A stretch of DNA of 64,000 bases from Ceratothoa steindachneri (taxonomy: Eukaryota; Arthropoda; Malacostraca; Isopoda; Cymothoidae). Positions 1-11,261 of the stretch are shown here, one piece after another (the stretch's first letter is position 1; every line of letters starts with the position of its first letter). Where the stretch lies: NCBI GenBank assembly GCA_963969495.1, contig OZ018319.1:209024247-209088246 (forward strand), in the 5' to 3' direction. A program made the position numbers and the translations under genes. The notes below the pieces were generated by a model. That model did no database searches. It saw only the letters and a program-made list of their open reading frames with translations, and was not told the origin of the DNA.

Positions 1-555
1 CATTCTCGTCTAAACAGACACAGCCTGAAAACTTTACCGTGTGGTGGCCAGGTTAACCCACACCATTAATGGCGATAACTCATGACAATCAACGGAATAT
101 CTTTTTGCTGTCCGACCTCTTCACTCCATCACAACATTCGGTTTAAGTACCCTGAAATTTGCCTACACTGAAATATTTTTGCAGCACTGGTGTTTACCGA
201 TGCTCTCAGTAAGTCTCTCGCTACTGTGATTCCATCATTGACTTAATCGTTCTTCGTCATCGTACAATTCCCTAGATGGTTTTATCATATTCTCTCGACG
301 GTTTCATTATTCTCGTAGGCATGCTGATTTTGACGTGTGGGTGTAAACAACTCCATCCACATATGTCATCACACACATAATTAATCAGAACCTCGCTGCA
401 TCTTCCTCCATCCTCTCTTCCCACACTGAAAACATTATTATTCTTTTGTGCCGTAACGGACAGAAGGGGTTTTCTTTTCTAGATGACCGTAACGCAGAAC
501 TAGTTACTGTTGATAGTCCAGCGTCATATGATAGAATATAAACAAATTAAATATA
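1..555. other. no recognisable gene
   Basis: I see no open frame with a recognisable domain and no repeat structure before the GATA tract. Composition is ordinary AT-rich intergenic DNA. The short open frames here have no motif I know. Confidence 0.5.
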
Positions 556-584
556 GTAGATAGATAGATAAATAGATAGATAGA
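556..584. repeat. (TAGA)n microsatellite
   Basis: About seven TAGA units with one interruption (TAAATAGA). It is a simple tetranucleotide repeat of the GATA/GACA kind common in animal genomes. Confidence 0.85.
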
Positions 585-879
585 AGGACCGACATATGAG
601 GTGCCAAATTTGAAGAAAACTACGAAGAGCATATTTGGTAACAGCGTTTTCATAAATCGATTTTCCTCCACAGTGGTGAAGTGATGAACAGTGGGAAATG
701 TGTAAAGATCATAGTAAATAATTTGAGGCATTATGAAGTTGGAGGGCAAACAACTCTCTTAAATAATCTACCTCTGTTCTACCACAAGGACTGCCATATT
801 ATCACTTGAGGGAGAAACAATCGAGAAACCATCTCACTTCGAATCGGTTATGTCATTTTCCACTCCAACACAACAGAGG

Positions 880-1375
880 AATGGCAACTATGAGCTTGGT
901 GTATCATCATGGCAACCATGCGCTTGTTTGTCGCATTGTCAAATATTACTCTAGTGTCTATTCTAGGCAAACACAAACTTGGTGTGTCGTCATGGCAACT
1001 ATGACCTTAGTACGTCATCATGGCAAAAATTACCAGGCGTGTCGCTATGGCAACCATGAGTTTGGTACGTTGTAAGCATGAACGTGTTGTGTCTTAAAGT
1101 CAAACATGATCTGGGTATGTCGAAATGACAAACATAACCCTGGGTGTCTTACTGACAATCATGACATTGGTGTGTGGTCATGGCAAATATGACTTTGATG
1201 TATCGTTATGGCAAACATGACTTGGGTGTGTCCTAATGGCAATCATAATTTTAGTATCCTCATTGCAACCATGAACTTGATGTATGGTCATAGCAAGAAC
1301 ATGACCTAGTTGTGTTATCATGGCAACCTTAACCTGGCTGTGCTTTCATGGCAAAGATGACCTTAGTGTGCCTTG
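880..1375. repeat. degenerate ~28-bp minisatellite
   Basis: The word catggcaa, or a close variant, recurs near 881, 907, 989, 1019, 1044, 1100, 1127, 1152, 1178, 1205, 1234, 1260, 1289, 1317 and 1347. Spacing is mostly 25-30 bp, and each copy is followed by a variant of catgacctTggtgtgt. This is an old, diverged tandem array. The plus-strand open frame at 806-1075 is a by-product of the repeat. Confidence 0.75.
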
Positions 1376-1445
1376 TGACTCGATAGGATATGGCGCTGCA
1401 TTTCAAAAACTTGGGTACATGGGTTTGATTCGTGTCGAGACCAGA
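1376..1445 (+). other. possible decayed tRNA-like (SINE head) sequence
   Basis: GATAGGATATGGCGCT resembles a tRNA A box, and about 35 bp later GGGTTTGATTC resembles a B box. The spacing fits a tRNA-derived SINE head, but no cloverleaf can be completed by eye. It sits directly after the 28-bp minisatellite. Weak call. Confidence 0.22.
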
Positions 1446-1904
1446 AGCCCAAGAATCGGCGCTCGATGAGAACTCTCGCCAATCATATGGTAAACAGAGA
1501 TTTTCTTTTTACACTCTCCTCAGATGAAAATGGGGCTCACACTTGAGTAATAAAAGTTCGGAAAACTGGCAGGCTGATTGAAAAGCACACTACTCCGCCC
1601 CCACCCCCTCCGTAACAAAGAATTGCCCCTGGTGTCTACGGATTTGGCAGTATTTAACATTCTGATCTTTTTGTAGGCTTCATTGGTCGATGCAAAAATT
1701 ATTGGTACGAGAAGAAAGCCAGATGAACAATGGGCAAAAGATTGACCACAAAAAAATCTGTGTGAAATTCTTTATTACGTGTATGAACTCGGAGGTAAAG
1801 CAGCCCAGCGGCCGTCAGGATCTATGCGCCATCTGTTGGAGATGAGGTTTGTGCCACCACTAGTTACAAGGCGGTTAAGATGGATCTTTTGTAGATCTCC
1901 TACC

Positions 1905-3420
1905 ACCCCTGTCATTTTAGGAGTTGCCTTCAACACGATTAGAAAGGAGAATGGAGCTGATTTCTTCAACACGATCAGGAGGGAATTCTGAGCTGGTTCA
2001 AAGAACATGATTATCGCCAGAATTTTAGTTCACTCCTGAATCATGATTTTCAGGCATATTGGAGCAGATTATTTCAACACAATTAAAAAAAATTGGAATC
2101 TTTCACCATAGTTAGCAGGTAAATTAGAGAATATTCCTTTAATACGATTCACGTGGAAATATCAGTTGATTCTTTCTATGTGATTAACCTGGAAATTGCT
2201 GGTAATTCATTGAACACAATTATCAGAGCAATTGGAGCTGATTTCTTTAACAGGATTAGAAGGAAAATTCTAGTTGATTCCTTCAACATGATTAGCAGAG
2301 AAATTGGAGAATATTTCATTCAACACGATTAGAAAGGAAATTGGAGTTGATTCCTTAAAAGCGATTAGAAGGGAAATCAAGGCTGATTCCTTCAACACGA
2401 TTAACAGGAGAATCGAAGGTGATATTTTCTAAAAAAAAATATATAAGGAAATTGATTCCTCTAATGCGATTAGTACAAAAATTGCATCTGATTTCTTTGA
2501 TTCAATTAGAAGGAACATTGTAACTTATTTCTTCAATACAATTAACAGGGAAATTGGAGATGATTCCTTCAACACGATTAGTAGGGAAATTCGAGCTGAT
2601 GTTATCAAAACACTTATAAGGAAAACTGGAGTTGATTATTTCATTGCGATTAACAAGAAATTTGGAGCTGAATTCTCTAATGCGATTAGAAGGGAAAATG
2701 GAACTTATTCCTCCAACACCATTAGCAAGGAAATTGGTGCTGATTCCTTCAACAATATTATCAAAGAAAATTGGAGCAGATATATTGAACGCGATTATTT
2801 GGTTTCTTGTGGATGACTCGTAAAACAAAATTAACATGGAAATTGCAGATGATTCCTTCAACACAATTATCTGGGATTTTGGATCTAATTCCTTTAACAC
2901 GATTAGTGGTTGAACTTGAGATGATTCTATCAACGCTCTTAGCTGGAAGTGTGAGTGGATTTCTTCAAAACGATTAGCACTCGTATTGTAGCTGATTACC
3001 TCAACACGATTAGCAGGAAACGCGGAGTTGATGTTTTCAAACCAATTTTAAGGGCAATTAGAGTTGATTCCTTCAATGCGATTAACAAGCAAATTGGAGC
3101 TGATTTATTTTAACATGTTCAGAGGGGAAACTGGAACTTATTCCTTCAATACAATTATCAGGGAAATTTGAGCTGATTCTTACAACGCAATTATCAAGGA
3201 AATTGTACCAGATTCATTCAATGAGATTATTAGTTTAGTTGTGCCTGATACGTACAACACGATTAACATGGAAATTACATATGATTCCTTCAACACTTTT
3301 ATCAGGGATATTGGAGCTGATTCCTTCAGCACAATTAACATGGAAATTGAAGCTGATTCCTTCAAAGCCATCAACATGAAAATTAGAGCTATTTCTTTCA
3401 GAAGAATTTCTAGATTTGGA
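1905..3420. repeat. 36-bp minisatellite array (period of 12 codons)
   Basis: About 40 diverged copies of a 36-bp unit run head to tail. The clearest words are gattccttcaacacgatta and agaagggaaattggagct. Because 36 is a multiple of three, open frames persist on both strands and read as 12-residue periodic peptides: DSFNTINREIGA-like on plus and IVLKESSAISML-like on minus. Those frames (1775-2008, 2502-2933, 3180-3462, 3241-3579) have no start context or conserved end, so I read them as repeat artefacts. Copies differ by substitutions and small indels, so the array is old. From about 3421 to 3750 the sequence is unique and unassigned. Confidence 0.85.
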
Positions 3421-3767
3421 AGGGTTGTTTATTCTCATTTGGATCATAATCCCATATATCATTTAGTTATTCATAAGCGTATTTTACCCTTTGTTTTTCA
3501 ACCAGTTACTGAGCGTCCAGACACCTTCATGGCTGAATGTAGAGCGACCTTTTCAACTTTTGAGGAATGTGAACTCTAAACCCCTTGGGTGAATTCAGAC
3601 AAGCGTACGAGTGTTGTGTTGTGCTATGCACGCAACGTAAAAAAGTGAACAACCAGCGTTGTATGATGGCTATTTTCTTGATGATCCATTAGGTAGAATT
3701 GCCAATACATATGCCGAGCGCAGCACCACGCTGCAATTGTTTTTTTTTTTCAAATTTGGCATTTTTG

Positions 3768-3855
3768 TTTCATTTAGGGCGAGAATCGAACCCGTGTTGC
3801 AAAGGCATGGATATCAAGCGTCATATCCAATAAGCCTCAAAGCGTCACAAATTAT
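3768..3855 (-). other. tRNA-Arg-like pseudogene or tRNA-derived SINE head
   Basis: On the minus strand the sequence reads GGCTTATTGGATATGACGC, close to the D-arm/A-box region of tRNA-Arg. About 30 nt later comes CGGGTTCGATTCTCG, a good B box with a four-pair T stem. The acceptor stem does not close, so it is not a working tRNA gene. The T-rich plus-strand run at 3740-3751 lies downstream of the minus-strand copy. A SINE remnant and an old tRNA pseudogene are equally possible. Confidence 0.45.
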
Positions 3856-3899
3856 TGATTGTCATTTACCGCCTAGGATTGATGTAAGTAATCCTCCCA

Positions 3900-6800
3900 C
3901 ACAAAAATAACGAAGTTAGAAAAACCTCTAATATGAAAGTATCGTACAAATGACATAAATTATATTAACACGGATTAATCAGCATCAAATAAAAAATACC
4001 AGAAACAAAATGTTGATTCACCCTCAGACACGGAATAATTTACCCGGTGTTAAATTTACACCTCGTTGAGAATAACTCTAGACCGTGATACTCCAAATGA
4101 TTGTAACGTAAGTTTTTCGTCACTTATTCCCAAAGTTTGCCTATTTGGGGCGTTTCTAGGTTACTAATTTCATGATGTGTGAAGTTCACCTTTCTTCAAT
4201 TATGACTGAACAATCGATCTTTATGGTTACCAATAATACCTGTTCATAAGTATACTTTACTAAGTTTTCCCAGGTTAAAAGTTTTGCCAGAACTTGATTT
4301 TACATAATATATTAGTTCTAAGTGATGTACATAACGGTACATGAGTAAATAGGGTGTTTATATCATTACATAAATTAATTCACTTAATCTTTACTAGTTT
4401 GAGGTCTTCTTAGACACAAAATTAAATATATCATTGATGCGCAAAATTAACCATCACTGTTGGACAATCACTTTAAGGAAAATATTTAATTGATCAGGTC
4501 CACAAATGTAGCTCATAGTATGCCCTAATTTAGTGTCCGGGCTTGAGGCGTTAGAATCCTGGCATAACGTTATAAGAAGTTGTCACTTTTCAACCGCATG
4601 TATCCTCCCATATCTTGTATTTATCAAAATTATCGCAAAGAGTTTGTAGTTTGAGTATCATCTTTCAGCCAGTGACGGTGAACAGTAGCTCCTTATATCT
4701 CAACTCTACTGTTTTTGTTTATCAGATTACCTTGAAATTCCCGTATCATCAGTACAATGCAGTGCCAAATCGCATTATGCCCCAGTAGTACCTATGTGTT
4801 ACATTACCGATGAGTTTTGACCGACCTTTTGACGCGTCAGTAGGGGCACGTCATTGGAGCGTTGATGCATATTATTGCCTTCCATTGAACTTCTACAGAA
4901 ATTAGTTGCTATGTCGAATCATCTTTTCTCTGTTATCAATAAACTCTGTCTTAGACGTTTGCTTCAAACATTCTAGTAAAGAAGTCTTGAAGGTACGTTG
5001 AGGCTGTTAACTCCTTATCAAGAGCTAGGACAAAGCAAAAGACCGGTTTATTCATGGTTAGAGTATTATGATCGATGATGGATAGGTTTACTGTGAATAA
5101 ATTAATTTTAAGGTAAAATAAATTACACTAAAAAGAGGAGAAATAATAAAAGTTTGAGTTGAACTTACAGAAAGTAATGTTATTTGAAGTTAAGAAGTTG
5201 CTTGCAGTGGAGATAGAGTTTGTCTATTTGTTTGTTTACTTTACTTTTTTCACATATACTTTAATTTTCAACTTTCTGTTTATTTTTATTTTGGGTTTGT
5301 ATCTTAAGTTTATTTTTTTAAAGATTTAGTAAATCATTACGTCCTCTCTTTCCTTTGGTTTTCTATTCTAATTTGTATGACGTGAGTTTTATCGTGTTTT
5401 GTTTTCCGTCAACGTAACTGGTAAAAGCGCATTAACCAAAAACGTACTGAATGTTATGCCAAATATTTGTGGTAAATTCAAATCAAAAATACTGGTTGGC
5501 AATGTTTGTATGCTTCGTTTGCTGGTTTTTTAATTTACTGCTTCTTCTTTCAAAGTTTCTTTGTTTTTTCGAAAAATTCATAAAATTTGTAGTGTTTTGT
5601 TATTATTTGATTATTTTCTAATTTCGTATTCTTTCTTGTTCTTATTGTATTTTTAACAGCATTCTTTTTAATATATTCTCTATTTTTACCTTGCGTAATT
5701 GTTTATGGGAAGAAGAAAAATCATAAGACGTCGAGCGATCGCGAAAAATCAAGGTGATTCGTTATAAAAATTCCACGAATAACCCCCTATTAAAATCAAG
5801 TATTTTCTTTTTATCTTACCTTGGAAGAAAAAACCCCCGCACTTCGTTCGTTCCCTGAAAAATTCAATTGTGATATTAATAATTCATATTATTCTAGTTA
5901 ACATTTTGTGGATTTCTCCGCATTTTCCCGTTTCTCAATTCATTTCCTACTGAGTCATTTAGTCAAGAAGTTTGATTAATGTTTCATCATTAGATGTTGG
6001 CTCTTATCCCACAAAAATGCATATAAATCTGAGGAGTCCACGATAAACATTAATTCCAATTTGATTTTTTGACGATTAAATGTAACATAATTGAATTTTG
6101 TTTGCAAATGAGTTAAAATAAGGTGTTCTTAGCTGTCTGCAATACTCTACGTCTCAAATTTTATATGGCTTTTGAAATTAAAGCGAAAAAGATCGCCCTG
6201 TTTACGTCGAAGGAGGTTGTTATATTTAATATTTATACAACCCAGAGGAACTTGGACGCAATATTTTAGAACGATAAGAGCCAGTAAAACAAAAAAGGCA
6301 AGCCATACATAAGAAAGAAAGGAAGACCATTTTAAAAACAAGGTCGACAGACCTAAGTTGTGGGCTCTCAATGAAATCAATAATTTTGGGAAAAGATTAA
6401 CAAACTTATTATCAATTAACCAACATATCATCTGACCTTATGACCTTCAAAACCTTCAAAGGTTCATTGAAAAGTAAACTGGTTACCATCTGACGGGCCG
6501 ACATAGTGGCATGCATGTGACAAAAAGGTTCGCTGCCACTGGGAATCGATTCACTCACTTGACTTGAAGATAGATTCTCCGATAAGTTTACTTGTCAGGT
6601 GCTTCTCGATTCAATCACCTACATTAAACAAACAATCCCAACCTCTCCAGAAGCTAAATAACACTTTCGAAGGTTATTATAGCCATCGTAGACGCCAATA
6701 ACATAATGAACTCACGTTTGATGTCACGGTAAAGAAAAGGAGACAACAAAACAGCCTTTCGTAGAGCGGTGTATCAAAAAAGAGAAAGAATAGGTAAAAA

Positions 6801-7024
6801 AATCAGAGAATAAAGAGAGTTAATAATCGTCAAGGAGAATTCGAGGAAAATCTTAATGCAATGTCATCAAGTGAAGCGCATCTAAGTCACGTCAAGTGTG
6901 TTTAATCACATGCTACGAGGAATTACATGAAATCTAGAGCGGTTGTCACACGCTAGTGTAATCCCTGGTAGAGATCTCACGTAGGCTGTGTTCACACTAG
7001 GAAAATGGCTGATAAATTGATGTA
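3900..7024. other. no recognisable gene; AT-rich intergenic DNA
   Basis: There are no open frames above about 95 codons and none with a known motif. The segment 6430-6500 (gaccttatgaccttcaaaac...) weakly matches the dispersed repeat at 22845-23190 and may be a third, shorter fragment of it. Nothing else stands out. Confidence 0.5.
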
Positions 7025-7026
7025 TA

Positions 7027-8327
7027 CGTAGGTGAGTCAAAAAGTTCTCAGACAAATGCCAGATTATTGAAATGTTCGATTTTGTACAAGTAAATACAGG
7101 GTCAAACACGACTTTCATGTTTTCTGAACAATTCCTACAAAATTCGTCATTCAATTTGTCGAGACTCTTTGTATTAGATGTGCTTCAAAAAGGTTACTTT
7201 TTTGAACCCATAAAATGGCAAATTTTGAGATAAGAGCGAACATTAAATTCCTGACTAAACTTGATTGGAAGCCTGTTAAGATTATTGACGCTCTACAACA
7301 GGTTTATGGTGACTCTTCGCCATGTAGAGCGGTAGTTTACGACTGGATTAAGCGCTTCAAGGGGGGCAGAGAAGAAGTTGAAGATGATCCACGTGAAGGA
7401 AGACCCTCCACCTCCATTAACCCAGAAAATGTCGAGCTTGTGAGGAATCTAGTGGATAAAGATCGCCGTATTACTATTGATGAAGTTGCCAATGCATGTG
7501 AAATCTCTCATGGCTCAGCATTTGGAATTCTAACTGAAAATCTTGGCCTGAGCAAGCTTTCAGCACGTTGGGTCCCAAAAGCGTTGCGAGAAGACCAGCT
7601 GAATCATAGGGCCAACCTTTCTTTGGCTATTTTGACCAAGATTGAAGCAAACGAGGATAGTTTTTTTGAGCGCCTCGTAACGGGAGATGAAACTTGGGTG
7701 TATCAGTTTGATCCTGAAAGTAAAAATCAATCAAAAGAGTGGCACCCAAGGGGGGCAGCAGGGCCTATCAAGTTCAAGACAGAGAGGTCTGTTAAGAAGA
7801 TAATGGCTACAGTTTTTTGGGATTCGGAGGGAATTATTTTAATAGACTTCTTAGAAGGACAAAAAACTGTTACATCCAGCTATTACGAAGGAGTTTTAAG
7901 GAAGCTGAAAACTTCAATAGCCAAAAAACGACGAGGAAAGCTCCACAAGCAAATCTTGTTCCACCATGACAATGCCCCTGCACATTCGTCCAAAGCTGTG
8001 AGATCTCAGCTACGGGAATTTCGATGGGAAACTCTTGCTCATCCCCCTTATAGCCCTGATTTAGCACCCTCTGACTTTTTTCTGTTTCCAAATTTAAAGG
8101 GACACCTAAAAGGAACCCGGTTTCAATCATTAGATGAAGCAAAAAAGCAGGTCATTACTTGGTGCCAGAGACAACCCCGTGAATTCTACAAAGATGGTCT
8201 TTACCGTTGGATTCATAGATTAAGAAAGTGTATAGATGTTAATGGAGCTTATGTAGAAAAATGATTACAGTATTATTACAAATAAAAATTTTATGCCATT
8301 TATCTGAGAACTTTTTGACTCCCCCTC

Positions 8328-8328
<1 letters not shown>
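7027..8328 (+). mobile_element. complete mariner transposon (1302 bp)
   Basis: The ends are imperfect inverted repeats of about 32 bp. The left end begins CGTAGGTGAGTCAAAAAGTT and the right end, read from the minus strand, begins CGAGGGGGAGTCAAAAAGTT. Each is flanked by a TA dinucleotide (7025-7026 and 8329-8330), the usual mariner target duplication. A single uninterrupted transposase gene fills the interior, and 1.3 kb is typical for the family. The right TA is the first unit of a (TA)n tract of about 150 bp, so the insertion lies at a microsatellite edge. The matching ends and unbroken frame suggest a recent arrival compared with everything else in the window. Confidence 0.93.
7215..8264 (+). 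CDS. mariner transposase (D,D34D), apparently intact
   Basis: This 349-residue protein is the usual length for mariner (Mos1-like) transposases. It would bind the element's inverted repeats and carry out cut-and-paste transposition in the nucleus. Residues 1-110 hold the paired helix-turn-helix region, linked by the GRPSTS segment at 62-67. ARWVPKAL (117-124) matches the mariner linker motif. The catalytic acidic triad is complete: D158 in TGDETW, D252 in HHDNAPAH and D287 in [11 protein letters not shown], with 34 residues between the last two. The C-terminal [13 protein letters not shown] ending is typical. The ATG at 7215 lies 188 bp inside the left end and is the first in frame. No stop or frameshift is present. 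There is no SET domain upstream, so this is a transposon gene and not a SETMAR-type fusion. Subfamily was not determined. Confidence 0.93.
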   Translation: MANFEIRANIKFLTKLDWKPVKIIDALQQVYGDSSPCRAVVYDWIKRFKGGREEVEDDPREGRPSTSINPENVELVRNLVDKDRRITIDEVANACEISHGSAFGILTENLGLSKLSARWVPKALREDQLNHRANLSLAILTKIEANEDSFFERLVTGDETWVYQFDPESKNQSKEWHPRGAAGPIKFKTERSVKKIMATVFWDSEGIILIDFLEGQKTVTSSYYEGVLRKLKTSIAKKRRGKLHKQILFHHDNAPAHSSKAVRSQLREFRWETLAHPPYSPDLAPSDFFLFPNLKGHLKGTRFQSLDEAKKQVITWCQRQPREFYKDGLYRWIHRLRKCIDVNGAYVEK

Positions 8329-8393
<65 letters not shown>

Positions 8394-8394
8394 T

Positions 8395-8481
<87 letters not shown>
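8329..8481. repeat. (TA)n microsatellite, interrupted
   Basis: Almost pure TA, with one break (gtatatttaca) at 8388-8398. It starts at the TA that forms the right target duplication of the mariner. On the far side it meets the 3' side of a minus-strand tRNA-like SINE head. Confidence 0.95.
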
Positions 8482-8483
<2 letters not shown>

Positions 8484-8574
8484 CATGAGCGTGAAAGAAT
8501 AATGAAATAAATCCAGCATATAGCAAAAAGCAGAAAAATAGGATAATATTTTCTTCGGAAAAGGTTATGTACTA

Positions 8575-8690
8575 ATTAAAAAAATTCTGTACTGGGTCGG
8601 GATTCAAACCAAACACACTGAGGCAGCGAGCAACCGCTTTGATCTTAATTAAACCGAGCCTTAGACTACTCGGCTTCGCGGAAGACCAAA
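8575..8690 (-). other. tRNA-derived SINE head (Ser/Leu-type)
   Basis: On the minus strand GCCGAGTAGTCTAAGGC is a clear A box of the Ser/Leu type. GGTTTGAATCCC follows about 55 nt later as a B box, and the extra spacing fits a long variable arm. Downstream in the same direction lie about 90 bp of unique sequence and then the (TA)n tract, which could be the SINE tail. Mutations in the stems argue against a functional tRNA. Confidence 0.45.
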
Positions 8691-8794
8691 AAAATATTCC
8701 GAAAAGACAAGCTTTTAAGGCACGTTTCGCATGTGAAAGAAAGAAATTAATTGGGAATTTAAAGGAGAAGGAAAAATTGAGGAAAATAGGCTGC

Positions 8795-8796
<2 letters not shown>

Positions 8797-8854
<58 letters not shown>

Positions 8855-8855
8855 A

Positions 8856-8940
<85 letters not shown>
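8797..8940. repeat. compound (AT)n-(CT)n-(AT)n microsatellite
   Basis: There are 27 or so AT units, then about 17 CT units (8858-8891), then about 24 AT units. The open frames of alternating IY or LS residues across it are artefacts. Confidence 0.95.
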
Positions 8941-8942
<2 letters not shown>

Positions 8943-9139
8943 TTATCATCACTAACTCTATAAATTAAGAACGGGATTTTGGGGAATATTCGAATAATAA
9001 TTTCATCTTAGTTTTGTTATGACTTAAGTATATTTAAAATTTTTATCAAGGTAATTTCTAAGAAAAATACAAATAGTTTATTTCAGAAAAAATAAATATG
9101 ATTATCCAATGCTTTATAGTTTTAAAAGGAAAAGAATTA

Positions 9140-9345
9140 CAATTGCTGAAGTTCAGAAAATTTATTAAAATTTAAGTAAGGCACTTTTTTATTTTATCTT
9201 TAACTATATTTTAGCCGCGTGATTTTTTGAAAGGGGGGAAATAGTTTAGAGTTCATTTTTAAAAATATTATATTTGGCGAAGTTCAGAAAATTTCTAAAA
9301 ATTTAACCATGGCTGCTTTTTTAAAGATTTTAATCTTAGTAGCGA
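9140..9345. repeat. diverged direct duplication, ~130 bp apart
   Basis: The block beginning gaagttcagaaaattt at about 9147 recurs at about 9277. Similarity continues for about 60 bp (...ctttttta.. ..ttttaatctta). Nothing coding is visible. Confidence 0.6.
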
Positions 9346-9354
9346 AGCCATTGC

Positions 9355-9528
<174 letters not shown>

Positions 9529-9879
9529 CCGGTGGAGCAGGCTCAAATTTTTGAGCCATATTTAAAAAGTGAGTTTCGTTCTTGAAAAGCAGGGTTTTAA
9601 TGAGAAAACGATTATTTCGAATCGATTCCAATTTACTTATCATTATCTACAAACTGTGGATATTCGCATAAGCTGTGAGTCAACCACAAATGTGACCCAA
9701 ATGGAAATGTCCCATAAACCCATTTGAATTGCCCATTAAATTGAATTGGACAAGACCACTGACTTTTTCTCCTTTAAAATAAAGATTTGTGTAGACAGCA
9801 GAAGAAACAGTCCACCACATCCACCACACAATTAATACGTCCACCACATCCAATTCTAAGTAATGGCAACTTCCGGTTG

Positions 9880-9962
9880 CTATTCTTCGTACTAAAAATG
9901 ACTACTGTAGTATAAATGCGGCCTCGTAAACTTATAGCTCCAGTACTTGCAAGTGATTTCCG

Positions 9963-9963
<1 letters not shown>
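9880..9963 (+). other. possible Penelope-like 3' tail ending in (TA)n
   Basis: The word CCTCGTAAACTTATAGCTCC resembles the tail next to the hairpin at 40831-40876, which on the minus strand reads CTCGTAAATTAAACC..GGCTCC. It is followed by TACTTGCAAGTGATTTCC and then (TA)n. That is the same order as the tails at 22004 and 61211. No coding sequence is attached. Confidence 0.35.

Positions 9964-10038
<75 letters not shown>
9964..10038. repeat. (TA)n microsatellite
   Basis: A pure 75-bp TA tract. It directly follows a putative Penelope-like 3' tail. Confidence 0.95.
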
Positions 10039-10040
<2 letters not shown>

Positions 10041-10640
10041 AGGACGAAGAGACATTGGAGGGTGGAAATCACTTTAGAGCTCCTTGTAGGCACTTAACTT
10101 TATGGCGTGATGATCTTATGAAGGTTCAGGCACCACTTACTGCTGCTTCCCCAACTCTGATAAAGACCAATGATAGAGATTTATTTTATTTGGCAAGACA
10201 AACATTCCATTTTTTCGAAACGATAGTTGAATTAGAAGTAATTTGCAACACTATTTAATTATCAAAATAATATTCAACTTTAATAAACAATGAATTTGGG
10301 TGTGAGTTAATAATTCTGACTGTGTGCATTCCGAGGAATGCTTGGTGAAGTGTATGAGTGTAATTAGGTGAGTTTAAAAATTCTTCCTCGGTAAATGGAA
10401 CGTAATGAACTTATTGCTGGTGCAGATGGCAAGAAGATGACAGAGCGTAGATCATGAGTGGTGAATGTTGTCTTTCCTCTCCCGTTTTCGCAGCCCAACA
10501 CACACACTCTCTGTTCCAAGGAATCCTACTGATAGGTATTTATATCCACATACCTCTGACGCGGTACAGGTCCCTCTGCCCCGGAGCGATGAAGGTTCCA
10601 CCTGAACGCTGATTGGTCTCAAAACATAATATCTCCTGAT
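10039..10640. other. no recognisable gene
   Basis: A plus-strand frame runs out of the (TA)n tract to 10258 but carries no motif I recognise. An AATAAA-like word lies near 10280. Nothing else is supported. Confidence 0.4.
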
Positions 10641-10644
10641 ATCT

Positions 10645-10690
10645 CTCTCTATAAAGGACGAGCCCTTGGTGCTCTCGCGGTCAACAGTGG
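10645..10690 (+). promoter_or_regulatory. candidate core promoter (TATA + initiator)
   Basis: TATAAAG at 10650-10656 is followed about 31 bp later by GGTCAACAGT at 10679-10688, which resembles an arthropod initiator. The 200 bp around it are GC-richer than the surroundings. It could be the promoter of a solo LTR or of a lost element. No open frame of note follows before the CR1-type LINE, which runs on the other strand. Confidence 0.28.
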
Positions 10691-11261
10691 TTGTCATACT
10701 GACCTTTATTTATATTTCCTATCCGATAGGGGATCCACTTAGATAAAGGCATGTTTTCTAACCACTACTAATATCTTTAACCAAGAAGAAAGAGAGATTA
10801 TTCCACACAAAATATATGGTTACCAAAATCGCAGAAATTTTTTTTTAATCCTGTTTTCAGCTAACCTTAAAAAAATATAGAAAAAAAATCGTCTTCAACA
10901 TATTGACATGACCAACATCCAATACATGAAAAATAAGTTAATAAATACACCTGCAACAAAGCCACCTTCATTGAGTGGATAAAACAAGGAAAACTTCCAG
11001 AGAAATTCTCACAAGGGTTTGCGAAAATCAATCGATAGGAATCGTGCAAACAAAAGACGAATCTGCTTTCTGTGATGTACTATGGCTTTTCTTACCACTG
11101 CAAACCAGTAAACTACAAATCCAACTAGCAAACCAATAAACAATAAATAATTTATTCCAAAGAATACAAAGGAAAGAGCATGAAATAACAGAACATTCCA
11201 TTCTTACGAAGATGCATGCAAGCACTATCTAAGGTAAGTCGCCTTGATCATTGATATTCGC

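Noticed and set aside
880..1375. CRISPR-like array (regularly spaced catggcaa words)
   Set aside because: The repeats are degenerate, spacing is contiguous with no unique spacers, and the DNA is eukaryotic. It is a minisatellite.
2502..3579. 143- and 112-codon frames with 12-residue repeats, at first taken as a repeat protein
   Set aside because: Both strands are open for the same reason (a 36-bp period). Units contain frame-breaking changes, and no conserved non-repeat domain is attached.
7215..8264. Domesticated SETMAR-like host gene
   Set aside because: No SET-domain exon upstream, and the frame sits exactly between matching inverted repeats with TA duplications, so it is a transposon.
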